Below the pieces are notes generated by a model, which saw nothing but the letters and a program-made list of their open reading frames with translations, was not told where the DNA came from and did no database searches. DNA of 64,000 nucleotides from Ferruginibacter yonginensis. GTDB taxonomy: Bacteria > Bacteroidota > Bacteroidia > Chitinophagales > Chitinophagaceae. The DNA is taken from assembly GCF_042651465.1 (NCBI RefSeq), contig NZ_JBHSCZ010000001.1:186001-250000 (forward strand). The letters run 5' to 3'. The stretch's first letter is position 1, and each line of letters opens with the position of its first letter. Shown here piece by piece: positions 49,912-58,361 of the stretch. The position numbers and the translations under genes were made by a program.

Positions 49912-51195
49912 ATGACTATTAAGCAGGCGTTACTGCACAATACAGGTTGGAAAATGGTAGCCATGTTGTTTACATTTTTAAACAACCTATTCATTGTGAA
50001 ATTATTAGGCATTACTCAAAGTGCATCTTTATTTTACGCCATAGCTATTTTTACTTTTTTGGGTACTATTTTTAAAGGCAGTTTAGAAAACGGTATTATT
50101 TTTTATGCTTCACAAAATCCTGCAAGTAAAAAATTATTACTTCAATTAGTGGGGGTAGTAACTGTTGTTCAAATCATTTTGGTGTATGTTGTTTTAAAAT
50201 ACTTTATTAGTGTAGCGGCTAATTTTCAAATTGCATTAGCTACCATTTTTATTGTGAGCAACATCACACTGTTTTATATTACTTCGTTTTTTCAAGTAGC
50301 AAAAATGTTTTTAAGCGTTAATTTAATTAGCTGTGTTTTCACATTTTTACAAACCATACTTTTAATTGTTTGCTTGTTTAAATTGCCCCTTGGTTTCGCC
50401 ATTTCACCAGATCAAAATATTGTATTGGGCATTCTTGCAATTACAAGTTTATTACAAGTATTAACATTACTGTTTTATTATGTAAACAAAGTTCCTTTTG
50501 AAAACAGTACAACACAAAGCATAACATCTTTACAAAAAGTGGTAACATTTTCTTTAACCAATTATGTTTGTGCTATTTTATTGTTTTTAATAATGAGGGC
50601 TGATTTATATTTCGTTGAAAAATATTGTGATACCAATACATTGAGTAATTATATACAGGCTTCAAAAATCGGACAATTATTATTAGTGTTTCCAGGTTTA
50701 CTAGGTGGTGTAATTTTCCCTTATGCTGCAACAGATGATCAAACTTTACAACCTAAAATTAATGGACTTATTAGGTTAATTACACTTGTATTTTTAATTG
50801 GTTTTGTAATGAGCTATTTTGTAGGAAATACAGTATTTACTTGGCTTTTAGGTGATGGTTTTGGTTTAATGAACCATATTTTTCTATTAAGTTTTATAGG
50901 AATTTATAGCTTAACCATTAGCATACTTTTAATTTCTTTTTACGAAGGTGTAAATAAGCAGCGTATTATAATTATTGCCAACAGTTGTACCCTTTTAATA
51001 TTACTATTAGGAGATTATTTTTTAGTAAAAAAATACGGGTTTGCTTTAGCAGCAATTATTTTTTCTGTCAGCAACTTTATTGGTTTATGTATTCTTTTAA
51101 ATGAATATAAAAAAATGAATAGCCTACATTTTATTCATTTATTTTTAATAACCAAACAAGATGTTATTGATCTTCAATTTTGGAAAAAAATATAA
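49912..51195 (+). CDS. Polysaccharide flippase-like (Wzx/MATE-superfamily) membrane protein
   Basis: The 427-residue protein has about 12 hydrophobic segments and no soluble domain. The opening TIKQALLHNTGWKMVAMLFTFLNNLFIVKLLG has the helix 1 pattern of polysaccharide flippases (Wzx/MurJ/MATE superfamily), and LFYEGVNKQRIIIIAN near 340 is typical. It probably moves a lipid-linked sugar across the inner membrane, but its substrate is not known. Two membrane genes follow at spacings of 3 and -1 bases, forming a three-gene operon. No glycosyltransferase is in this cluster; the nearest is at 36-39 kb. Confidence 0.78.
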   Translation: MTIKQALLHNTGWKMVAMLFTFLNNLFIVKLLGITQSASLFYAIAIFTFLGTIFKGSLENGIIFYASQNPASKKLLLQLVGVVTVVQIILVYVVLKYFISVAANFQIALATIFIVSNITLFYITSFFQVAKMFLSVNLISCVFTFLQTILLIVCLFKLPLGFAISPDQNIVLGILAITSLLQVLTLLFYYVNKVPFENSTTQSITSLQKVVTFSLTNYVCAILLFLIMRADLYFVEKYCDTNTLSNYIQASKIGQLLLVFPGLLGGVIFPYAATDDQTLQPKINGLIRLITLVFLIGFVMSYFVGNTVFTWLLGDGFGLMNHIFLLSFIGIYSLTISILLISFYEGVNKQRIIIIANSCTLLILLLGDYFLVKKYGFALAAIIFSVSNFIGLCILLNEYKKMNSLHFIHLFLITKQDVIDLQFWKKI

Positions 51196-51198
51196 ACC

Positions 51199-51732
51199 TT
51201 GCATAAATTATTTTTATACCGTTTATTAAAATTTAATAAAATCGCTGCTTTATTAGTAGCAGCTTTTTTGATTTTGTATGCTGTATTTTTTTATAAGAAA
51301 ATGGATATGCTATTGTTTCCGTACAACAATATGTTTACACAACAACTCAATCAAAACTATGTTGTAACTACTTATATGATGAAGGTGAACCAAAAACCTA
51401 TACTTATTAGTAACGATTGGTACTCCAAAAAAGATTTTTCAGAAGCAGCACTTACAAGTTTTTCAAAATGGATACGCAATAATAAGCAAGACTATATGTA
51501 TCAATTTGTACAACAAAAAACAAATGATAGTGCTACAACTGCTACTTATAAAAATAAATTATTTGTTGATGCACAAGCGGCTGAAACCTGGCCTCAATGG
51601 TTTGCTGTATATCATCATTTTAAACTTCAAAAAAATGATACTATTTTAATTTGGCAATATAATTTGCGAATGGATGTTTCACCAGTAGCGATCATGGATA
51701 CTGCAATTATTTATAAAAAAATAGTGCAGTGA
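51199..51732 (+). CDS. Single-pass membrane protein of unknown function
   Basis: The 177-residue protein starts with TTG at 51199, three bases after the flippase stop; no ATG lies earlier in frame. It has one transmembrane segment at about residues 15-31 (AALLVAAFLILYAVFFY), with the rest outside or in the periplasm (mixed helix/strand, rich in Gln, Asn, Trp: ETWPQWFAVYHHFKL). The stop overlaps the ATG of the next gene by one base, so it is translated with it. I do not recognise a family; its function is presumably linked to the flippase and the HTTM-like gene. Confidence 0.7.
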   Translation: MHKLFLYRLLKFNKIAALLVAAFLILYAVFFYKKMDMLLFPYNNMFTQQLNQNYVVTTYMMKVNQKPILISNDWYSKKDFSEAALTSFSKWIRNNKQDYMYQFVQQKTNDSATTATYKNKLFVDAQAAETWPQWFAVYHHFKLQKNDTILIWQYNLRMDVSPVAIMDTAIIYKKIVQ

Positions 51733-52559
51733 TGGTATTTAAAAAAAATATAAATGAACCTATTGCAGTATATAGAATTATACTCACTATTCTTTTGATA
51801 GAAATTTTGGTGTATTTTTTTAGTGGGCTCAACACAAATTCTTTATACGGTAATACTTACTTCAGCTTGGAACAAGATCCTTTACTCTGGGCAGCATACT
51901 ATACTGGTATACCACAGTTTATTGTTCAACATGTATGGGTAGCTATTTTTTTAGATATTGCTATTTTGTTACTGTTATGTTGGCTTGTTGTTAAACCACT
52001 AAATGTGTGGGTTGCAAGGCTGTTACTATTTTTTTTGATTTTATTTTATGTAGTTGTAGTGGGCCATCACACACATCGTAATTTTCAAACAGGTTATATT
52101 TTTGTTATGTTATTATTTGTAGTTACATCTACAAACAACAAACAAATACTTTTTGAATGTTTGCGTTATTTTTTACTAATATTTTATGTAATAGCTGCCT
52201 ATTTAAAAATAACAAGTGGTGCTTTGTTCAATGCTACCCATATGAGTCATGCACTAGCAGCACAGTTTGCTCCGTATTTTACGGAGCAGCATTTAGGTTG
52301 GCGTACTGCACTCAACTCATATTTAGTTCAACATACTTTAATTGCACAAAGTTTATTAATAACGGCTACTATTGTTGAAGCATTGGCTATTGTTGGTTTT
52401 TTTACTAAAAAGTATGATTTTTTGATAGCACTATTTCTTTTAATTTTTCATTTCGCAAATTGGTTTTTAATGGATATTGCACCAATTGGTCATATTGCAT
52501 TTTTATCAATATTATTTTTTAGTAAACAATTATGTTGGATCAATAAAGCATCTAACTAG
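51732..52559 (+). CDS. HTTM-like polytopic membrane protein
   Basis: The 275-residue protein has about seven transmembrane segments (for example IILTILLIEILVYFFSG, VAIFLDIAILLLLCWLVV, LLLFFLILFYVVVVGHHTHRNF, ILFECLRYFLLIFYVIAAYLKI, LFLLIFHFANWFLMDIAPIGHIAFLS). His residues within or near helices (GHHTH, FHFANW, GHIAF) recall the HTTM/vitamin-K-dependent-carboxylase-like family, whose bacterial members mostly lack known activity. The ATG at 51732 overlaps the previous TGA by one base; a GTG at 51729 is possible. It is the last gene of the flippase operon. No signal of a catalytic domain beyond the membrane is seen. Confidence 0.65.
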   Translation: MVFKKNINEPIAVYRIILTILLIEILVYFFSGLNTNSLYGNTYFSLEQDPLLWAAYYTGIPQFIVQHVWVAIFLDIAILLLLCWLVVKPLNVWVARLLLFFLILFYVVVVGHHTHRNFQTGYIFVMLLFVVTSTNNKQILFECLRYFLLIFYVIAAYLKITSGALFNATHMSHALAAQFAPYFTEQHLGWRTALNSYLVQHTLIAQSLLITATIVEALAIVGFFTKKYDFLIALFLLIFHFANWFLMDIAPIGHIAFLSILFFSKQLCWINKASN

Positions 52560-52679
52560 TTGATTTTATTTTACTTAAACTTATTGTTTTCAACATAACT
52601 TTTTAATTCAATTTTATTAGATATTCACATTTTTTGTTGTTGGCATAGTAATTGGTTTTAGTGTAAAAAATTATTAACT

Positions 52680-53321
52680 ATGAAGAAGATAACTTTAGTG
52701 TGTATTGTAGCATTGTCAATGCTTTCAGCGGTTGCACAAACAAAAAAATCTAGTAAAAAATATAAAAAGCCTGTTAACAAAGAAGCTGTTGCAAAGGCAA
52801 AATTTGAAAAACAAGAAGCTTTAAAAAAAATTGCTCGTGATTCAACCTTAGCAAGTTTAGTTGCATCTGACTCAACAAGAAAATCACTCGATAGTATTGC
52901 CGAAGTTCAAAAAGAAGCGGATAGATTAGCCTATATTGAAAATGGTTTAAAAGCCATTGATAGTGCCAACGCAGCAAAGTATAAAGCAATAGAAACTGAT
53001 AGAGATAACATGGATAAAGTTTCTGCATCGCAAAATGCTATAACCAATGCAGTTAATTTAAGTGAATACCAAAAAAAGCAAGTGAAGTATATTAATGAAT
53101 CATATACAGTAAAAGCAAAAGTTATTGAGGCAAGTGAAGCTGCTGATAAAGCAAAACAATTGGCAGCACTCAATGAAGAAAGAAGAGCGAAAATTAAAAC
53201 AATTGTAGGGAAATCAAAAGAAAGAAAGCTAGAGAAAGAGCGTAAAAATTTTGTTGAAAAAAATGGGGTAGATGAAGTGAATGCATGGATTCAACAAGCT
53301 GAGTCTGTTAGTTCAAAATAA
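52680..53321 (+). CDS. Exported coiled-coil protein of unknown function
   Basis: The 213-residue protein has a signal peptide (KKITLVCIVALSMLSAVAQ, cleavage near VAQ). The mature part is almost all helix, rich in Lys, Ala, Glu and Ser, with heptad patterns (AEVQKEADRLAYIENGLKAI, AADKAKQLAALNEERRAKI), suggesting an extended periplasmic coiled coil. The region YQKKQVKYINES and RRAKIKTIVGKSKERKLEKER resembles the repeat seen in Spy/CpxP-like proteins, but the typical LTxxQ motif is not clear. Expressed alone with its own terminator, it could be a periplasmic chaperone or structural protein. Confidence 0.65.
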   Translation: MKKITLVCIVALSMLSAVAQTKKSSKKYKKPVNKEAVAKAKFEKQEALKKIARDSTLASLVASDSTRKSLDSIAEVQKEADRLAYIENGLKAIDSANAAKYKAIETDRDNMDKVSASQNAITNAVNLSEYQKKQVKYINESYTVKAKVIEASEAADKAKQLAALNEERRAKIKTIVGKSKERKLEKERKNFVEKNGVDEVNAWIQQAESVSSK

Positions 53322-53327
53322 AAAAAA

Positions 53328-53356
53328 GGGGTAAATTATTTGCCCCTTTTTTTTTT
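53328..53356. terminator. Terminator between two convergent genes
   Basis: Stem ggggtaa (53328-53334) with ttgcccc (53340-53346), one T-G pair, preceded by an A run and followed by ten T. Usable from both sides. Confidence 0.88.
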
Positions 53357-53365
53357 ACTAATTTT

Positions 53366-53764
53366 TTATTCAACGTTTCTACATTCGCCTACAATGGTAT
53401 GAAAAATATCATGTGCATCCGTAATCAAAACTTTTAATTGATCATCAGTAGCTTTATCATTCACAGCTTTTTTAATTTTTTCACATTGAGCCACTAATTT
53501 AGTTAAGGCTGCCTTGGTTTCTAATGGTTTGTAATTTGCAGCAATAGGTGATGCTTGCCAGGCTTTTGAACTGCTCACTAAGCTATCCGCCTTTGCTCTT
53601 AAAGGTGCTAAATTACCTTCTTCTGTTGGGTGAAAAGTAGTTGACATAAATGAATGAAACTTTTTCATTTCAGGCCATTCTGGAGTTGTTGCCTTTTTTT
53701 GTGCTAAGGCTGTTCCACAATACGCAAGCAACATCAAAGCAAATAATTTTAATTTTTTGATCAT
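53366..53764 (-). CDS. Exported small helical protein of unknown function
   Basis: The 132-residue protein has a signal peptide (KKLKLFALMLLAYCGTALAQ, cleavage near ALAQ) and a mature domain of about four helices. Its notable residues are the His at FHSFMSTTFHPTEEGNL and HDIFHTIVGECRNVE, with a single Cys near the end, a pattern that recalls small periplasmic metal- or haem-binding four-helix proteins. I cannot assign a family. It converges on the coiled-coil gene and shares its terminator; it is divergent from lepA. Confidence 0.65.
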   Translation of the reverse strand: MIKKLKLFALMLLAYCGTALAQKKATTPEWPEMKKFHSFMSTTFHPTEEGNLAPLRAKADSLVSSSKAWQASPIAANYKPLETKAALTKLVAQCEKIKKAVNDKATDDQLKVLITDAHDIFHTIVGECRNVE

Positions 53765-53928
53765 ATCAATTTTATTTAATCTATTTCAAAGATAATAAAT
53801 TCAATCTTTGGTTGGTTTCAAATATAAAATCAACTTCTTCACAACTTGTATTTAAAAAATTACCTGCTTTCAACTAAAATCATTCAATTTAAAGGATAAT
53901 AGTCGTTAGTTTACCGCTCAAAAATCAT

Positions 53929-53936
53929 TATTTTTG
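53929..53936 (+). promoter_or_regulatory. -7 promoter box of lepA
   Basis: TATTTTTG matches TAnnTTTG and lies 31 bases upstream of the lepA ATG. A weak TTAG at about 53906 is the only -33 candidate. Confidence 0.5.
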
Positions 53937-53966
53937 CACATCAAAATAAAAGAGGAAAGCGTTTAC

Positions 53967-55757
53967 ATGAAGAATATCAGAAATTTTTGCATCATTGCCC
54001 ACATCGATCACGGTAAAAGTACTTTAGCAGATAGGCTTTTACAATCAACCCATACCATTAGCGATAGAGATATGCAGGCGCAGGTGTTGGATGATATGGA
54101 TTTGGAGAGAGAGAAAGGAATTACCATTAAAAGTCATGCTATTCAAATCAACTATCCTTACAAAGGTCAGGAGTATATTTTAAATCTTATTGATACACCC
54201 GGTCACGTTGATTTTAGTTATGAAGTAAGTAGAGCATTGGCTGCTTGTGAGGGAGCTTTATTGTTGGTAGATGCTACTCAGGGTATTCAAGCACAAACCA
54301 TTAGTAATTTATATTTAGCTATTGAAAACGATTTGGAAATCATTCCTGTTATCAATAAAGTTGATATGGATGGCGCAATGATACCTGAAGTGAAAGATCA
54401 AATTATTGAGCTCATTGGTTGTAAAGATGAAGATATTGTTTTAGCAAGTGGTAAAACCGGTATTGGTATTGAAGATGTACTACGAGCTATTGTAGAACGT
54501 ATACCTGCTCCACAAGGTGACCCCAATGCACCATTACAAGCACTTATTTTTGATAGTGTTTTCAATAGTTTCAGAGGTATTATTGTGTATTACCGCATTT
54601 TTAATGGTAGTTTAAAAAGAGGAGAGAAAGTAAAATTCTTTAGTACCGATCAAGAGTATAATGCCGATGAAGTGGGCATTTTAAAACTAGGAATGGAGAA
54701 AAAAGATGAAGTGAAGTGTGGTGATGTGGGTTATATTATTACCGGTATTAAAAACGCTAAAGAAGTTAAAGTTGGTGATACGTTAACGGCAGTTGCAAAC
54801 CCTACTGATAAACGTATTGATGGTTTTGAAGAAGTAAAACCAATGGTATTTGCAGGTATTTTCCCTGTAGATACTGATAAGTTTGAAGAGCTTAGGGATT
54901 GTATGGAAAAACTACAATTAAATGATGCTTCTTTAACGTTTGAATTAGAAACATCACAAGCATTAGGTTTTGGTTTCCGATGCGGTTTCCTTGGGTTATT
55001 GCATATGGAAATTATACAAGAGCGTTTGGAAAGAGAGTTTAAACAAACCGTTATTACAACAGTACCAAACGTAAGTTTTATTGCACACACAACTAAAAAA
55101 GAAGTGATTCATGTGCACAACCCTGGTACCTTACCCGACCCAAGCCGTACCGAACGTATTGAAGAACCTTACATTAAAGCACAAATTATTACCAAACCAG
55201 ATTATATCGGTAATATAATGACGCTTTGCATTAGTAAACGAGGTATTTTAATTCATCAAGGTTATTTATCGCCAACAAGGGTTGAGTTAACATTTGAAAT
55301 GCCTTTAACTGAAATTGTATTTGATTTTTACGATAAGTTAAAATCACAAACAAGAGGCTATGCGTCGTTCGATTATCATCCAATAGGTTTTAGAGATGCG
55401 GATATTGTTCGTATGGATATTTTATTAAATGGCGAAAAAGTTGATGCCCTCAGTGCATTAATTCATAGAAGTCGTTCACAAGATTTTGGCCGTCGTTTAT
55501 GTGAAAAATTAAAAGTATTGTTAGATAGGCAACAGTTTCAGGTAGCCATACAAGCAGCTATTGGTGCTAAAGTTATTGCCCGTGAAAACATTAGTGCAAT
55601 CAGAAAAGATGTTACTGCTAAATGTTATGGTGGCGATATTAGTCGTAAACGTAAGTTGTTAGAAAAACAAAAAGAAGGTAAAAAGCGTATGCGCCAAATA
55701 GGTAATGTTGAAGTACCGCAAGAAGCCTTTTTAGCTGTATTGAAATTAGATGATTAA
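53967..55757 (+). CDS. lepA: Elongation factor 4 (LepA, ribosome back-translocase)
   Basis: LepA is a translational GTPase related to EF-G. The G1 loop is AHIDHGKST at residues 11-19, G2/G3 appear as EKGITIKSHAI and DTPGHVDFSYE, and G4 is NKVDM. The remaining domains II, III, V and the LepA-specific C-terminal domain are present, ending RRKR-like KRKLLEKQKEGKKRMRQIGNV and VPQEAFLAVLKLDD. The start at 53967 (MKNIRNFCIIAHIDHG) fits the family; an upstream ATG at 53934 overlaps the -7 box. At 596 residues the length is normal. It precedes the mutS2-like gene by 95 bases. Confidence 0.97.
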   Translation: MKNIRNFCIIAHIDHGKSTLADRLLQSTHTISDRDMQAQVLDDMDLEREKGITIKSHAIQINYPYKGQEYILNLIDTPGHVDFSYEVSRALAACEGALLLVDATQGIQAQTISNLYLAIENDLEIIPVINKVDMDGAMIPEVKDQIIELIGCKDEDIVLASGKTGIGIEDVLRAIVERIPAPQGDPNAPLQALIFDSVFNSFRGIIVYYRIFNGSLKRGEKVKFFSTDQEYNADEVGILKLGMEKKDEVKCGDVGYIITGIKNAKEVKVGDTLTAVANPTDKRIDGFEEVKPMVFAGIFPVDTDKFEELRDCMEKLQLNDASLTFELETSQALGFGFRCGFLGLLHMEIIQERLEREFKQTVITTVPNVSFIAHTTKKEVIHVHNPGTLPDPSRTERIEEPYIKAQIITKPDYIGNIMTLCISKRGILIHQGYLSPTRVELTFEMPLTEIVFDFYDKLKSQTRGYASFDYHPIGFRDADIVRMDILLNGEKVDALSALIHRSRSQDFGRRLCEKLKVLLDRQQFQVAIQAAIGAKVIARENISAIRKDVTAKCYGGDISRKRKLLEKQKEGKKRMRQIGNVEVPQEAFLAVLKLDD

Positions 55758-55852
55758 AATGTAATTAAATATGATTTTGTGAAATGTTGTATCAGTTTTG
55801 GTGCAACATTTCATTTTACAATAGTTCCATTCATTTTGCAAAATAGAGAAGA

Positions 55853-57988
55853 TTGAAATTTTTTCCAGAGTCTGCTTTACAGCAGCTAGAGTTTGATAAA
55901 ATTAAGGAGTTGCTTGCCACACATTGCAGAACAGAATTTGCAAAACTTAAAGCAAATAACCTTCGTATACATACCCGTAAAGAGTACATTGAGCTTGAGT
56001 TACAGCAATCTAACGAGTTTAAATTAATATTGGATAGTGGGGGGCATTTCCCTAATGATTTTACAAGTAATATCACAAGAGATATTAAATTGTTAAGCAT
56101 ACCGGGTGCATCATTATCAAGCGAACAATTTATGCTTATTAGGCGATTGGCAGAAAATACCAATGGCATATTCCGGTGGTTTGGTACGGAAATAAGAGAA
56201 ACTTTTCCTGCCCTCACCAAAGTAATAGATAACAATTATTACGAAAAAAATATCAATGCACAAATTGATGAAATTTTAGATGAAACTGGTGTTGTAAAAG
56301 ACAAAGCAAGCGAAGCATTAGCAGATATTCGGATGCAATTGTATCGCAAACGCAATGAGTTACGTAGGGTGTTTGATAGAATTGTTGCACGTTTAAATAA
56401 GCAAGGTTTTTTAGCTGATATTGAAGAGAGTTTCATGAATGGCAGAAGGGTATTAGCCGTACTAGCTGAGCAAAAAAGAACCGTTAAGGGGGTATTACAC
56501 AGCGAAAGCGATAGCAGGCGTACCAGTTATATTGAGCCCGAAGAAACCACCGAGTTAAACAATGAAATTTTTTCGTTGGAGTATGAAGAAACAAAAGAAA
56601 TTTATAGAATTTTAAGGTTACTTACTCAGCAAATAAGTGTGTATGCGCCTTTGTTAATGAGTTACCTTGAAATTGCTGGCACTTACGATTTTATTAGGGC
56701 CAAAGGTAAGTTAGCGCAAGAAATGGATGCAGCCTTACCACAGCTAGCAGACAAAGCGCATCTTCATTTAATTAAAGCCTACCATCCATTATTATTTTTA
56801 TTTAATAAAAAATCTGGTAAAGAAACTTTCCCTACCAATATTTTGTTGAACGATCAACAAAGTATTTTAGTAATCAGTGGCCCTAACGCAGGTGGTAAAA
56901 CAGTTACCATGAAAACAGTAGGTTTGTTACAAGTGATGATGCAAAGTGGTTTATTAGTGCCTGCTAACCCTGATAGTACCATGGGTATATTTAAACAAGT
57001 GCTTATTCATATTGGTGATACGCAAAGTATAGAGTTTGAATTGAGTACCTACTCATCGCACCTAAAAAATATGAAGCATTTTATTGAAAATGCTAATGGT
57101 AAAACCCTGTTTTTTATTGATGAATTGGGCAGTGGTAGCGATCCAAACTTAGGTGGTGCCTTTGCCGAGGTAATTATGGAAGAGTTGGCATTTAAACATG
57201 CATTTGGTATAGTAACAACCCATTATTTGAATTTAAAGGTAATGGCCAATAAGGTAAAAGGTATTATTAATGGTGCAATGCAGTTTGATGAGCAAAAGCT
57301 ATTGCCTTTATATAAATTACAAATTGGTAAGCCCGGTAGTTCTTACACGTTCTCCATTGCAGAACGTATCGGTCTTGATAAAAAGTTAATTGACAGAGCC
57401 CGTACATTGGTAGATAATGACCAATTTCGATTAGATAAATTATTGAACAAAACGGAGCAAGACTTACAAAAATTATCATCCGAAAAGCAAATGCTTGATA
57501 AGTTGATGAAAGAAAATGAAGCACTCAAAAAAGAGATGCAACGAGTGTTAAAAAAAGAATTACATCAGCAAGAAATGGAGCGTATGAGAGAACAGAACCG
57601 TATTGCTGAAGATAAGTTGGTGTATTTGAAAGATATGGAGCGAAGGCTTAAAGCTATGGTGGTTGAGTGGCGCAAGGCAGAAGATAAAGACAGTATTGTA
57701 AAAATGATACAAGCTTTATTGTTTAACCAAAAAGAAAAAATTCAAAAAGATGCACAGCAAAAAAAGCTCAATGAAAAATTTGTTGAAATTGGGGGAGAAG
57801 TAAAAGTAGGCGATAAGGTAAAAATGCGTCAAAATAGGCAAGTAGGTATATTAAAGGAAATTAAAGGGAAAAAAGCCATCGTACAAATTGGTGTAATACC
57901 TATAACCGTAGCTTTAGATGATTTAACCGTTGTGAAAGATAAAGACCCTGCTTTGGCTGATGCACCGCAAAGCAAAAGCAAAAAATAA
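55853..57988 (+). CDS. MutS2-family ATPase lacking the C-terminal Smr domain
   Basis: The 711-residue protein aligns with MutS2 (endonuclease MutS2) from its TTG start at 55853 (KFFPESALQQLEFDKIKELLATHC). Walker A is GPNAGGKTVTMKT at about residue 343, Walker B is LFFIDELGSGSDPN at about 420, and the TTHYLNLK switch is present. A long coiled coil follows (roughly 540-640). The usual Smr nuclease domain, present in full-length MutS2 of about 780 residues, is not found: after a KOW-like segment (GGEVKVGDKVKMRQNRQVGIL) the chain ends in a Lys/Ser-rich tail. MutS2 proteins act in ribosome rescue or recombination control. This type is probably ATPase-active but without the Smr step. Confidence 0.88.
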   Translation: MKFFPESALQQLEFDKIKELLATHCRTEFAKLKANNLRIHTRKEYIELELQQSNEFKLILDSGGHFPNDFTSNITRDIKLLSIPGASLSSEQFMLIRRLAENTNGIFRWFGTEIRETFPALTKVIDNNYYEKNINAQIDEILDETGVVKDKASEALADIRMQLYRKRNELRRVFDRIVARLNKQGFLADIEESFMNGRRVLAVLAEQKRTVKGVLHSESDSRRTSYIEPEETTELNNEIFSLEYEETKEIYRILRLLTQQISVYAPLLMSYLEIAGTYDFIRAKGKLAQEMDAALPQLADKAHLHLIKAYHPLLFLFNKKSGKETFPTNILLNDQQSILVISGPNAGGKTVTMKTVGLLQVMMQSGLLVPANPDSTMGIFKQVLIHIGDTQSIEFELSTYSSHLKNMKHFIENANGKTLFFIDELGSGSDPNLGGAFAEVIMEELAFKHAFGIVTTHYLNLKVMANKVKGIINGAMQFDEQKLLPLYKLQIGKPGSSYTFSIAERIGLDKKLIDRARTLVDNDQFRLDKLLNKTEQDLQKLSSEKQMLDKLMKENEALKKEMQRVLKKELHQQEMERMREQNRIAEDKLVYLKDMERRLKAMVVEWRKAEDKDSIVKMIQALLFNQKEKIQKDAQQKKLNEKFVEIGGEVKVGDKVKMRQNRQVGILKEIKGKKAIVQIGVIPITVALDDLTVVKDKDPALADAPQSKSKK

Positions 57989-58002
57989 CTGTTGCATATA
58001 TT

Positions 58003-58027
58003 ATCCCTCAATTGAGGGATTTTTTTA
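58003..58027 (+). terminator. Terminator of the mutS2 gene
   Basis: A perfect 18-base palindrome (58003-58020, atccctcaa and its complement) is followed directly by seven T, 14 bases past the stop. The palindrome leaves little or no loop, so only part of the stem will pair in RNA. Confidence 0.85.
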
Positions 58028-58101
58028 TTACTACAATCAATATAATTTTACAATACCTATTTACATTATTTACATCATCATAATCAGTCACCCTTCAAGC
58101 A

Positions 58102-58131
58102 ATACCCTTCTATTTGTGAAGGGTATTTTTA
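58102..58131. terminator. Second hairpin in the mutS2-tRNA gap
   Basis: A 9-bp perfect stem (atacccttc at 58102-58110 with gaagggtat at 58118-58126) with tttttata after it. It could be a back-up stop for mutS2 or a remnant. Confidence 0.7.
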
Positions 58132-58161
58132 TATCTACTTCAAAAAATAGTTGCAACAAAA

Positions 58162-58182
58162 AACCTCGATAAAATCGAGGTT
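58162..58182 (-). terminator. Likely terminator of the tRNA-Ser gene
   Basis: Stem aacctcgat (58162-58170) with atcgaggtt (58174-58182), 31 bases beyond the 3' end of the tRNA gene on the minus strand and followed there by T runs (tttttgttgcaac). Confidence 0.75.
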
Positions 58183-58212
58183 GTATTGTTGTGTATTTTT
58201 ATTTGCTTTATG

Positions 58213-58297
58213 CGGAGAGCGAGGGATTCGAACCCCCGGACCTGTAACAGTCAACAGTTTTCAAGACTGCCGCAATCGACCACTCTGCCAGCTCTCC
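58213..58297 (-). tRNA. tRNA-Ser (anticodon UGA)
   Basis: On the minus strand the acceptor arm GGAGAGC pairs with GCTCTCC, followed by discriminator G. The D-arm GGCAGAGTGGTCGATTGC, the anticodon arm with loop CTTGAAA (anticodon TGA), a long variable arm typical of serine tRNAs, and the T-arm GGGTTCGAATCCC are all present. About 85 bases, no encoded CCA. It reads UCN serine codons, chiefly UCA. No tRNA-linked element or integrase is next to it. Confidence 0.97.
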
Positions 58298-58361
58298 GCG
58301 GCAAAAGTAAGGATTGAATTTTTAATAACAAAACAGTTTTGAATTTTTTATTAATTTTTTT

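Noticed and set aside
58151..58342. 63-codon gene on the plus strand
   Set aside because: It lies across the tRNA-Ser gene on the other strand and matches no protein family.
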